Shown here: positions 43,188 through 55,200 of the stretch, piece by piece
Numbering within the stretch: the first letter of the stretch is position 1
Layout: each line of letters opens with the position of its first letter
Source: Maniola hyperantus
Lineage: Eukaryota > Arthropoda > Insecta > Lepidoptera > Nymphalidae
DNA length: 64,000 nt
Direction: 5' to 3'
Assembly: GCF_902806685.2 (NCBI RefSeq)
Contig: NC_048538.1
Span: 7,812,001-7,876,000, forward strand
Made by a program: the position numbers and the translations under genes
Notes under the pieces: generated by a model
The model's input: only the letters and a program-made list of their open reading frames with translations
Databases searched by the model: none
What the model was told of the DNA's origin: nothing

Positions 43188-43330
43188 CTAGGCTAGGAGC
43201 GCACGGGCGATTAAATGGCCGGCGGTCAAATAACCGCATGGATTCATCATACGACAAACGTATGATGAATCAATGCGGATATGCGGCTATTTGACCAATC
43301 AGTCATTTAACCAAGCCCGTGCGGGCCTAG
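43188..43330. mobile_element. 143-bp palindromic MITE
   Basis: CTAGG..GCGCACGGGCGATTAAATG and GCGGTCAAATAACCGCAT then GATTCATCATACG face CGTATGATGAATCAATGCGG and CATTTAACCAAGCCCGTGCGG, around a five-base centre. Confidence 0.7.
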
Positions 43331-43875
43331 TCTTGACGCAATATTCTTCGAACCACAATATAATTTAAAAAAAACTACTTGAGTTAGATCTAAAGTTTTA
43401 TTTACAACTAAAATGATAATAATACTCTATAATAAAATTATTCTCTTATGTATGCACAACTCTAAAACTTTGGTTTGGGAGGGATGTTTTTTGTATAGGC
43501 GTAATATGAAAAATGTAGTTTTTTAACCGCCTATGCTCAAACACTCGCTGGTACGTAGGCGACTTCGCGAAGTATTAGGTAAACGTTAGGAGTTAGGACG
43601 ATTACGAATACAAGTAGGTCTTCATGCCGATAGACATAAGCTAGAGACAATTAATTCACATAATAATGAGTGTTCACGCTGAACCTACCGGTGGAGCAAG
43701 CTTAACAAGCAAAAAACAACTACTTAGTTAGTATTTTGAATTTTGTTTGTAGTGGTGGAAAGCTGGGTAATGATCAAATCAACCAATCGCGTGCACTCCT
43801 CGCTCTCACTGGTCTGCCAAAACGACCTAAAAATCGATTCATTCCTTTGTAGGACAGGTGCAGTTTTGACGAATA

Positions 43876-44040
43876 TTGGGGCCGATTCTCTAGTACACAA
43901 TCTCTAAACTAAACTAAATTAACAGGTCTAAATCTAGTGCTATCCTTTTCCGCAAGCAATATTATGAAAGGGATAGCAATAGATTTAGACGTGCCATTTT
44001 AGTTTAGTTTAGAGATTGTGTACAAAGGAATTAGCCCCAA
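43876..44040. mobile_element. MITE family B, intact copy (165 bp)
   Basis: TTGGGGCCGATTCTCTAGTA faces GGAATTAGCCCCAA, with CTCTAAACTAAACTAAATTA facing TTTTAGTTTAGTTTAGAG. Confidence 0.75.
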
Positions 44041-44387
44041 TATTATGTTAAAATATCTATTTTTCATACATGTATTTGGAAAAATAAATTCAGCTGAAGT
44101 TTTCTACAGGATAACATCCCTTACGAGATGTTATTGAGAAACTGATGGTGATTGGAGTTGGGTCATGCCGGATGTCGCATGCGTCGTACATTCCATACTA
44201 TCGCGACCGCACTTGCGAGTTTATGTGGACAGACACTAACAGCTGAATACTGAAACAGATTTTAATACATAAAAGCGGTCCAAATGCTAAGTAACTATTT
44301 TTTACACGAATGCCCAAAAACGGTGAGTAGTTTCCAGGGTTCATGGATGCAAATAAGAAGGTAAGTTTCTTTCTAAGTTTAGAAAAA

Positions 44388-44800
44388 CCGGCCAAGTGCG
44401 AGTTAGGCTCGCGCAACGAGGGTTCCGTAGCAAAGTCGTATTTTTTCAACATTTTGCACGATATTCAAAAACTATGATGCATAAAAACTAATTAAAAATT
44501 GTTTTAGAATCCACAGATGAAGACCTTTCATATGTGCCCACTTGATTAAGTTATCTTACTTCGAAAATTGCAAATACTAATTATTAGTTCATGACCACAA
44601 TTGATTTTTTTTGTGTGATGTAACCACAAATTCACGGTTTTCAGATTTTTCCCCGAACGTCTGCTATAAGACCTACTTACCTACCAAATTTCATGATTCT
44701 AGGTCAACGGGAAGTACCCTGTAGGTTTCTTGACAGACAGACAACAAAGTGATCCTATAAGGGTTCCGTTTTTCCTTTTGAGGTACGGACCCCTAAAAAC
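44388..44800 (-). mobile_element. family L, complete reverse copy
   Basis: Starts AAACCGGCCAAGTGCGAG and runs through CATGACCACAATTGA and CAACGGGAAGTACCCTGTAG to TTGAGGTACGGACCCCTAAAAA. Confidence 0.7.
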
Positions 44801-44963
44801 CAAATGGCGGCTGTATTTCGGTTTTTGTTTTTTTTTTGTTGTTGTAAAAAACAACATTTTCAGTTGTCGTTTTTTACTTTTTAGTTCGTTCTTGGAAGGG
44901 CAGTAGTGATTTAAATTTTTTTAATTATACAACTTTTTGACGTTTGTTGCACGGACAAAATGT

Positions 44964-45226
44964 CAAAAACCGGCCAAGTGCGAGTCGGATTCGCGCACGA
45001 AGGGTTCGTAAAATTATCTATTAAAACGAGCAAATACAACAAACGTGATGTATGGAAGCCCCCTTAAATATTTATTTTTCGTTTTTTAGTACCTATTTGT
45101 TGTTATAGCGGCAACAGGAATACATCATCTAAAATTTCAACAGTCTATCACGGTTCATGTAATACAGCCTGACGGACAGCGGAGTAATAGAGTCCCGTTT
45201 AACCATTTGGGTACGGAACCCTAAAA
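44964..45226 (-). mobile_element. family L-related repeat, reverse
   Basis: AAAACCGGCCAAGTGCGAGTCG at one end and GGGTACGGAACCCTAAAA at the other. The middle (ATGGAAGCCCCCTTAAATA, GCGGCAACAGGAATACATC) matches 29385-29625. Confidence 0.55.
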
Positions 45227-45229
45227 TAT

Positions 45230-45814
45230 ATATGTGTACTAATGAAGTTCTTAAGCATTAAAATACGTTTCAGTATTCTGTACCTAATAATGGTCGAAAA
45301 TCAAATCCACGATACGAATTCGCAACGTGTAAATCCGCGATTTTGCGCTGCAAAGCATCTAACTTTGCAAGTTTTTGAAGAGCATTGTGGGAGTCCCAGC
45401 GCCGAACGAACGACATTCGACAACGACGCATCAATGCGATGAGAACTCAAATGCTTTTATTGCAAGACATTAGACAAAACAAGACTTATAACACCATAAA
45501 TTTTTAATTACCATAAAAAATTGCATAATCAGAATTTGATAATACGTTTATGCAATTAAAAAAATTAAACCGACCATCCTAAAATATCCGTAAATAAAAA
45601 ACGGCAATAATAATTGTGTTAGCGTACAATGTGACGCGCGGCTTTATTCGTAGCGTAAATATGTTACACATTTACTCATATTTTAAAAAAAAACAACAAT
45701 ATTATTAAATTATTGTTAAAAAATATCTCATTACATAGAACAATAGACGTTACCTGGGCCTTAAAATTTTTATGGCAATTAAAAACTTGTGGTGCATAAG
45801 TCAGTGCGATTGGA
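45230..45814. other. caz/Miro spacer, possible Miro poly(A) signals
   Basis: No coding frame of substance. On the minus strand AATAAA occurs near 45643-45648 and 45455-45460, plausible 3' ends for Miro if its 3' UTR is long. Confidence 0.3.
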
Positions 45815-45972
45815 TTGAATTTTCAAAAATCCTTTCTTAGCGGATGTCTACGTCGTAATAGCTATCTGCATGCCAAATTTCAACCCGATCTGGCCAGTAG
45901 TTTGAGCTGTGCGTAGATAGATCAGTCAGTCGGTCACCTTTTTCTTTTATATATTTAGAAGATATATAGACT
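45815..45972 (-). mobile_element. Helitron-like element, reverse, 3' end lost
   Basis: Reverse of TATATAAAAGAAAAAGG, TGATCTATCTACGCACAGC, TTGGCATGCAGATAGCTAT and AAGAAAGGATTTTTGAAAAT, as in 1195-1435. Confidence 0.55.
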
Positions 45973-46045
45973 AGTACAGGTTTAAAACGTGGCGAATTCG
46001 CATCGCGCTGTTTTGAGTTTAAATCCTAAGGTAAGAGCCTGCGGG

Positions 46046-46233
46046 GCGCGGGCGATTCGCTAACTTAGTGATCAACACGGAATGGCTAGCCACCGCGCTA
46101 TTGAAGGTTGTCTACGAAAAGTTATTTAATATCACTCAGTGATGCAGCAATGTAGAACCAACTCAACTAAATGTCAAATGAGTTTGACGGCTATCATTTA
46201 ATGTTGATCACTGAGTTAGCGAATCACCCGCGC
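46046..46233. mobile_element. 188-bp MITE in the Miro 3' UTR
   Basis: GCGCGGGCGATTCGCTAACT then TAGTGATCAACA faces TGTTGATCACTGAGTTAGCG then AATCACCCGCGC. It ends 31 bp past the Miro stop codon. Confidence 0.7.
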
Positions 46234-46264
46234 TGATCGCGGGGTGATTCGCTACTGCAGGCGT

Positions 46265-49200
46265 CTAGCGCGACTTGATGTTGAGCAGCTTGAGAAGCAC
46301 GAGGCCGGCGAGCGTGGCGGCGGCGACGCCGATTCCGGCCTTCCACCACGACGACTTGTCGCCCGCGAAACTCGCGAAGTGCTTCAGGTGTCTGTTGAAC
46401 GGGGTTCTTGTTAAAAATACTTTAAAACTGATAGTATACATAAGTATGAAATCTGAACCCGTGGCTAGTTACTAGCACTTGTCACTTATAATAGGTTATT
46501 AATTAAAAATTTAATCAGAATCGGCAGCATCCGTTTCGTACAGCGTTGTGTCTGTTGTTGAGAGTTATAAGCCAGCGACAAAACGTCATGCTCACAAAGC
46601 CTAAGCTGCCGATATCTCCTAAAGTACGATGAGTAGACTGTAGTAGTGTGTATCTTTCCTGTCGGATCCTGAACTTCGACTTTTGCTCAGATTTTACATA
46701 CGAGTTAAAACGAGACAGATTTACGTCAGAGACAAATAGGCTACTTGACTCATATCTAATTTCGTCCAATAAATGATTATTTATTATAGTATTTTGCTTA
46801 AGACAACGAAATATATCAATAACAATTTTTAAAAACGCAGGATGGATTTATAAAACCAATTTAAAAAAATACAGTTTTTATTTTTATTTGAAACGCAGAA
46901 AACGCTGTCAGCCATGATGTGACGTCATTAAATATATAAACAAAGAAATGTCATCCCTATGTCACGCGGGGACTAACGTAGTATCGATATATATAAAATT
47001 TAAAGTCCTGACTAACTTATATATCAACGCACAGCCTAAACATCTAAACAGCTGGTCCTAGATACATGAAATTTGGTGGGTGTGTTCTTTGTAGGTAAAC
47101 AGAAGGTATCCACTAGGAAAGGATTTTTTGAAATTCCACCCCTGAGTGGGTTAAATGGGGGTTTGAAATTTATGAAGTCCACGCGGGCGAAGTCACGAGC
47201 ATAAGCTAGTTTTTATATATTTCTAAAAACTCATAGTAAACGTAAAAAAATATCGTTTTCTCTTTATAAATTGAATAAGTTATTACGTAAGACTTACAAC
47301 AAACTGATCTTTGCAAAAATAAATTTGGGTTGAAGTCTTTGTCATATAGGATCCCTTTAAGCAAGTCTTCGCGTGTTACGTATATTTATTTCACTGGGCA
47401 CTCTAATCCACAACTTTCCTGTGGTCTTTATCGATGCGTTTTTTACATTCTCGGATGATACAATAACGATAATTACTATATTTTTCATGTAAACTAGTAT
47501 AGAAGTCATGTTTATTAAACTTTGGAAGGTTATGCTGTTGTTTACAAATGCATGACGTCAGAGCACAGATAATCTATGGGCCAAACATGGCCGACAGTGT
47601 TTTCACCTGTCTAAGAAAAATATATTTTTAAATTAAAGTTTTACGGTTTTTAGGGCGCAAAAAAATATAGTGTTAATTTTTTTGATCTAATAGGACAAAT
47701 ATTAACCATTTAAGACCAACTTAAAAAAAGTGTCAACTAGCCCATTGCAAAGTCAGGTCGTCGCATGCGTCTGTAGATTTAAGACATGTAGGGCGATTGT
47801 TTAAAACCTGCATCAATCATTATTACAATCTCAATTGTTCTGATTGGCTGAATTTGTGCGATTCTTGTTGCAACAATGCATTGTGGCCAATAGTGAGCGA
47901 GCATTAACCAATCAGAGATGATTGCGATCGTGACATTGTAGCTGTCAAACAACCGCGGTAGGGCCACTGTTTACACAGCATTAACACCGTACTTTTTTGC
48001 AGGATAAATACTATCGGATACGTAGGGGCGCATATTATATTGAGTAGGTGCCTATAGAACAATTTACACGTAATTTTTACTCTATGGTTATTAAACTTAC
48101 TGAGAATATGGATTTTACGTATGTTAGAAGATCTCCCATTTAAAAATAATCATTATTTTTATATATTTTTTTCTTTTTTTTCATTTTTCATTATGGAACG
48201 ATTTATTTTTGAAATGGGCAACATATTTCGATGGCAACATCTCTATTCTTATTTTCGCAAATGAACTCCTTCATACAGTTGGTTCCTTGTATAACTAGAA
48301 GCCGCATAGACACGTTACCGTCACGCGTTGTTTGGCCAAGAAATTTCGCTACTAAGCGAGATTAACCAAATTGTAAACAAAATATTTAAATCAGCAGACA
48401 AAACAACTGTTCAAATTACTAACCTGTGTTTGCTGAACAAAATCCATGCTGCTTGAAATTGACTGACCAAGACATAATTAAAATAACAGTTTAAAACATT
48501 TTTTCTTAATATAACAATCTCAAATTGATGTGTGTTGCAAAAATATTATAACATAAGGCCTGAAAATCGATCGTCACATCGGGGTAAGCATCAGATATTT
48601 CTCCTTATTAGACCCAAAATAATCAAATCCCTATCTATGCCTAACCAGTAACCAGCCATACTTTATGCTATAGCTTTAATGTCGGATTTTGATTTCGTTA
48701 AATTACTATTTTTCATGATTTTGTCCTATGTATTTTATTATAATTTAATCTGTATCATAAATGCGAGAGTCTGTCTACATAAAGTGTTTGTCAGTAACTT
48801 TTCACGGCTCTACCGCTAAACTAATCTTGACGAAGTTTGGCATAAGCTTGCATCCTGGCAGGATTTAAAAACCAATTCCAAGCGAATGAAGTGGTACACT
48901 CATCAGCTAGTTCAAAATAAATTTTATGTAAAATACCCTGTAGTGTACCCAATGGCGTGCAAGTCAGAGGCATAAAAACACTGCCTAGCCTATTTGAAAT
49001 AAGCACTGTATCGATGCTCATGTTTAGGGTTTCGTACCCGAGGTTGGCAACGGGACTCTATTACTAAGGGCGGTTACGCACTCATCCAAATCCGTGAAAA
49101 TACATTCCAAAGTAGTCATAGAACTATTTGTATGGTAGCTTTATACCTACCTACATAGTTACATATGACGTAGATATTTTTTATATCCGTATTTTCACGG

Positions 49201-52200
49201 ATTCGGATCGGATGAGTGCGTGATTGCTCAGCCTCTGCTGTCCATCTGTCCGTCCGTCAATCTGTCAGTAGGCTGACATGAGATATCATGAACCGTAATA
49301 GGTAGAGAGTTGCAATTTTTACAGATTGTGTATTTCTATTACTACAAATTATAATGAACATTTCAAAATGGCCGCCATGATAATTAAAAATGTATTTAAA
49401 TGTGTTATCTTGTAGGATGACACGGAACCGTTCGTGTGTGAATCCAACTCGCACTTTCATTATGGCTTGCGAATATCAGTACCCTTATTATAAATGCGAA
49501 AGTGTGTTTGTTTGTTGGTTTGTCCTTCAATCACGTCGCAACGGTGCTACGGATTGACGTGATTTTGTGCATGGGTATAGATAAAGACCTGGAGAGCGAC
49601 ATAAGCTACTTTTTATCCCGGAAAATCAAAGTAGGTAGAAATATTTTGAGAGCCAATCAATACTTACGGAAATGCAGCCATCGTTGCCAATTTGACAAAA
49701 ATTTCGTGTTTATTTTCTTTTATATTAAAGCTCTGTGGTGCTAACAGTTGATATTTATTGCAAAACACTTCAGGCTGCAATATGTACTCCTGTCTGGTCA
49801 TCAAATGATCACCTTTGGTACCAACAATTAACACGGGAATGTGACTTTCGGCGAAATATTTCTGAAACAAAAATATTGTTTAACTATACAAAGTGTCATA
49901 AATATAGATGATCCCGCACCTCGATTGCGAGAAATCTGCATCAATCATTATTACAATCTCAATTGTTCTGATTGGCTGAATTTGTGCGATTCTTGTTGCA
50001 ACAATGCATTGCAGCCAATAGTGAGCGAGCGTCAACCAATCAAAGGTGATTGCGATCGTGACATTGTAGCTGTCATTCTCCCGCAATCGCGCAGCAGATT
50101 GTATTTACATGGTTAGTCGGCGTAAGCCCGACTAGTTTTGAACCCATCCGGGGACCTTTTTCCCAGGGACTCGGCTCCCAACGCAGACTCAACCACGACG
50201 CGCTACGCGAGTAGGTGCGGACGGGAGCGAGGGGGATAAATATTTATAATGGAAATAACTCACTATAGTTTATAAAAATATACAAGTGTGTCACTGTAAC
50301 ATTTAATTGCGGTAACTCCATTGATAATGTCAAAGTAATAGATTAGTATGGCTATGGTTTGCGCCTGCATTAGGGACGAACTACACCCAATTTTTTTTTT
50401 TATCAATCATGATATAGTACTACTACTTCTATAAGTTACGTCGATATACCTGCGCAGAAATTGTCTATCCAAAATTGGTTAGGCCTAAGTGCCATGTTTT
50501 GTACACGCGAATTATGAGCGAGATTTGATATGATTATGATTTAAGATTAATGAACTAGAGGAACTAATTGTAACATTTTACTGTTGTGGTCATTGCTATT
50601 TGACTACCTACATATTTTGCACGCCTTACATAAAATAGGGCAAAAATGTAAAAGAGACCATCCATCAATGTACCGTCGTCCGTCATTTATTGTTACAAAC
50701 ATTTGGCAAAATAAAAATAATTTCATTTCATTTATTTTTATGTTTTTGATCTATCGTGCAAAATGTCGAAAAAATACTCGAGTACGGAACCCTCGGCGCA
50801 CGAGTCTGACTCGTGGCCGGTTTTTTCTTTCTCTTTCCTTGATTACATTGTAAACGAACATACCGCAAATGGGTTGTCTACTGAATCATGGTGGCTATCG
50901 CGCCCTAATAAAAGTTAGTACTTAGAGTAAAAATAATTCCTAATATTTTCCACAATTTGTTAACCTCATGCGTCTGCAGAGGGATGATAGATTATCTCTT
51001 TCGGAACTAACGTACTCACAATGTATATCCTGGCAATGTATTAAAACGACCTGCTAGAAGTGACGTCATACACGAGGCACGCCACGTCACAGTTGACCTC
51101 GTGCAGCTGGAGAGGATCTGAGACGCGCGTGATGGGTATCTCCTTCGGAACTATCGTACTCACAATGTATATCCTAGCGATATATTCAAACGACCTGCTA
51201 GCAGTGACGTCATACACGAGGCACGCCACGTCGCAGTTGACCTCGTGCAGCTGGAGAGGGTCTGAGACGCGCGTGATGGGTATCTCCTTCGGAACTATCG
51301 TACTCACAATGTATATCCTGGCGATATATTCAAACGACCTGCTAGCAGTGACGTCATACACGAGGCACGCCACGTCACAGTTGACCTCGTGCAGCTGGAG
51401 AAGGTCTGAGACGCGCGTGATGGGTATCTCCTTCGGAACTATCGTACTCACAATGTATATCCTGGCGATATAGTCAAACGACCTGCTAGCAGTGACGTCA
51501 TTCACGAGGCACGCCACGTCGCAGTTGACCTCGTGCAGCTGGAGAGGGTCTGAGACGCGCGTGACGGGTATCTCCTTCGGAACTATCGTACTCACAATGT
51601 ATATCCTGGCGATATATTCAAATGACCTGCTAGCAGTGACGTCATACACGAGGCACGCCACGTCGCAGTTGACCTCGTGCGGCTGCAGAGGGTCTGAGAC
51701 GCGTGTGATGGGTATCTCCTTCAGAACCAAGTATTTTTCCTGCCCGTACACGAGCACTGTATTGATGCAGTAATTGCTCTCAGTAGTGTTGCCGTCGCCC
51801 CGCTCGTGCGTGTGAGGTTTTAATTTCTAAAATTAAAACAAGGAGTAAGTATATTAAGCGATTTGAAAACCTTTTTCCAGAGAGTTTCTAAATAATAATA
51901 TTACTCGTATGTATAGGTATAAAAAAATATCTATTGAAAAAACGTTGGTGAATTCATTTTCTCATTAATAATAATAGTACCTTATGTGCTATGCCTAAGA
52001 AACTCCTGCATATGGAAGTTTTGCCGCACGATCTTGGTCCAATGATATGACACTGGTACACATTCCTGCTTGACTGTTTCTTAGCAATGTCCACTTTTTT
52101 GTCTCTGGTTACTGTAAAAATTCGAAACAATTGTATTACATTTTTTTAAAGACTGCATCATTAGTAACTTTTGTTTTAAGTTTACGTAATTCATAAAAGT

Positions 52201-55200
52201 GTAGAATAGAGTTTAAGTTTACTTTTTGTGTGGTTTAGCCTGACGTAGACAACCAGTTATTGTCTGAAACCAATTTTTATCTGAGATCAGCAGACTTTAG
52301 ATGGTAAAAGCACTATCTGACTTTTTGAATAATACCTAAATGTGGCTAATTCAAAAGTACAAAATCTGTAAATTAAACTAAAATGACAGGTCTGTATGTA
52401 TTGCTATTCCTTTCATAATGCAGGATAGCACTAGGTAGCAACATTGGTGCCAATTCTGTTTACACATTCATTAAAATAAATTGATAGTCTGAAATCCACA
52501 ATGTTTTTTGCTGAAAAGGATAGCTATTCGTTTCAGACCTGCAATTTAGTATGGTTAAAAGATTACGTACAACAGAATTGTTACAAATGTATTCTTTTAT
52601 TTTTATTGACTTCTAGTCGCCGTTTGCGATAGGCAATTTTCTAGTTTATTAGGTACTATTATATATTGTTTAGCTTAGTATGGTCGATCCAAGTTTATTA
52701 ATTACACTTACTATGTATCGCTGATTTTTGTGTATCGTTTTCAATAAAATTGTACCCTAAATATGCTAAATAAGCGCTTGTGCTCTGCAAGTCCAGTAAA
52801 GTCATGAGAGTCCACCGACACATCCACCCTTGAAGAGTTACATAGCCCTGTCAACAATTTCCATGTTATTTTAAGATAAGGTTCTCGTGGCCCGATTTGA
52901 GCCATTTATTTCGGATTTTGGCATTTAAAATGCATTTAAATTTTGCATTTCACATTCCGCCTCGAAAACGCTACCCACCATCTTTTTAGGTTCATGACGA
53001 CACACGGATTGGTAAGTAATGGTGTTTTCTTAATGAAATATGTTACAACTTCAATCCATGTGACGTCACAGTCGGAATTAACATGGCGGCTACGGTATCA
53101 TGCGTTTTGGATATTTGTGAAACAGAGTAAAAAATATGAAATCTTTAAAATGAATTATAAAATGACTATTACAATTTTATTGTTGTCGGGCATAGATGAA
53201 GCAGAGATAAATCAATATCTTGCTTAGTTTAAGATCTAGAACAACAAAAATAGAATAATCAGCGTACCTTATTAGGTATTCATTTGTATGGAGAAGAAGA
53301 TTACGAACTATTAACAAATAAGCTACCTTGTCACTAGTCGGAACTGTGTAGCGTAAATTATGCCAAGGAATGCGAGGACAACAAGAGAACACATTCTTCA
53401 GTTCAGTCGGATTTAACATTCCATCTCTATCCTTGTCATACTTTTCAAATAGTTGTGTCAAAAACTGTTGCCCTTTATATGAAAGTTCTGAAGTACATCC
53501 AATAGGTACTTTAACGCTGTAAAATAGAAACATACATTATAGTTAATATCTTGTATCCTTTAGGCTGCAACCAAGACGACAGAGGTGGGCGGGGAGAGAA
53601 AAGCGACGGAAGCGACACAATACGTATTTATTTATAGGGTGCTGCCCTGTCGCCCAGGAGGCCGTCATATAAGCGAAGGGCGCCCCGCTCTCGCCATCGC
53701 TTCCGCGCCGCTCGATACACTCGGCTAACAAGTGCACGTCGATATTTGACGTACATGCCCCATATTGCCAGAGCTGACCGGCTTGCCGACTTGCGTCGGT
53801 ATATTTATGTATAGTCCATACAAAATGAGAACTCACTCGCCATTTTAACTTACATGTCAAAAGTACGGTTTAACTTTAAAATAAGGACTAAAATCGTACT
53901 TTTGACATGACAGTTGACACATAAAGTTAAACTGGCGAGTGAGATCTCATTGTTCCAATTGTGCCGTGGTGGCACTACCAAAATCCACTAAGCAAAAAAC
54001 AACAACAATCTCATTGTTCCGTGAATGTCCTACATTGTCCTAAATTCAAAATGTCCTACAGTAATAACACGAGCGATCCTACCTTAAATAAACTAGACGA
54101 GATCTTGAAATTTATGTCATCATTCGATGATCGCCTGCGAAAACTTGAAAATGGCACTAACAAAGCCCCTTTTAAAACCAAATAATGGAAAAAGAACTAA
54201 AACTATTGGCATGGAATTCTAATGGACTATTCCAACATCAACATGAGCTACAAGTAGTCCTAGATACTGAAAATATCGACATATGTCTGATCTCCGAAAC
54301 ACATTTCACAAAAGAATCCTACATCAAATTTAATGGATATAAAGTATATCACGCCCTACATCCTAATAATTCAGCCAGAGGAGGTAGTGCTGTTATAATA
54401 AAAGAGAGTATTTGTCACTACGAAGAAAGTAAATACGAAGAGTCTGAAATCCAAGCAGTGGCAGTAAATATTAAAACAGAACGATACCCAATTACAATTG
54501 TAGCCATATACTGCCCACCAAGGCATTCTCTAAAAAAATATGAATACGTGCGTTTCTTGAGACAATATGGACACAGATTTATAATTGGTGGAGATTTTAA
54601 CGCCAAAAATATTTTCTGGGGCTCCAGACTAACAACAACAAAAGGTAAAGAATTGCTGAGTGCGATCAAAGACTTGGGATGCGACGCGATCAGTACAGGT
54701 ATGCCGACCTATTGGCCTACTGATCCTCAAAAAACCCCAGATCTGATAGACTTCTTTATAACTAAGAACATCTCACCAAGGTACCTAAATATTGAAGGAA
54801 AATATGACATGAATTCGGACCATTCACCAATATTGTTAATATTGAATAAACATAACATTGCATTCAAAGAAACCAAGATAACTCTAGTGAATAACAATAC
54901 AGACTGGGAAAGCTTTAAAATAGAGTTAGACAGTACTATAAACCTAAAGGTCCCCTTAAAATGCCAAGACCAGCTCAATATGGAAGTAGCTAAATTTATA
55001 ACAGACATACAAAAATCAGCCTGGAATAATACGCCATCGATAAAAAAAAGGAGTAAGGGTACCACCTATCCTAAGGAAATTATACAGCTCATTAGAACAA
55101 AGAGAAAGCAGAGAAAAAAATGGCATGCCTCGAGATCGCCACAAGACAAAAGAATACTGAACAAACTCGCGAAAACAATCAAGAAAGCAATCAAAAGTCA

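Noticed and set aside
51000..51727. CRISPR-like or satellite array
   Set aside because: Units are contiguous coding repeats without spacers and occur only as extensions of one Miro exon.
51060..51773. Repeated plus-strand frames reading TSYTRHATSQLTSCSW
   Set aside because: Antisense of the Miro exon array; the minus strand carries the conserved GTPase sequence and splice donors.
52848..53326. A missing Miro exon between EF-hand 2 and the C-terminal GTPase
   Set aside because: The exon first seemed absent because the phases of its neighbours disagreed, but it is present at 52712-52847 (TLQGWMCRWTLMTLLD) and restores both phases.
53961..54050. N-terminal extension of the LINE upstream ORF
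   Set aside because: It precedes the target duplication at 54013-54023 and is therefore host sequence.
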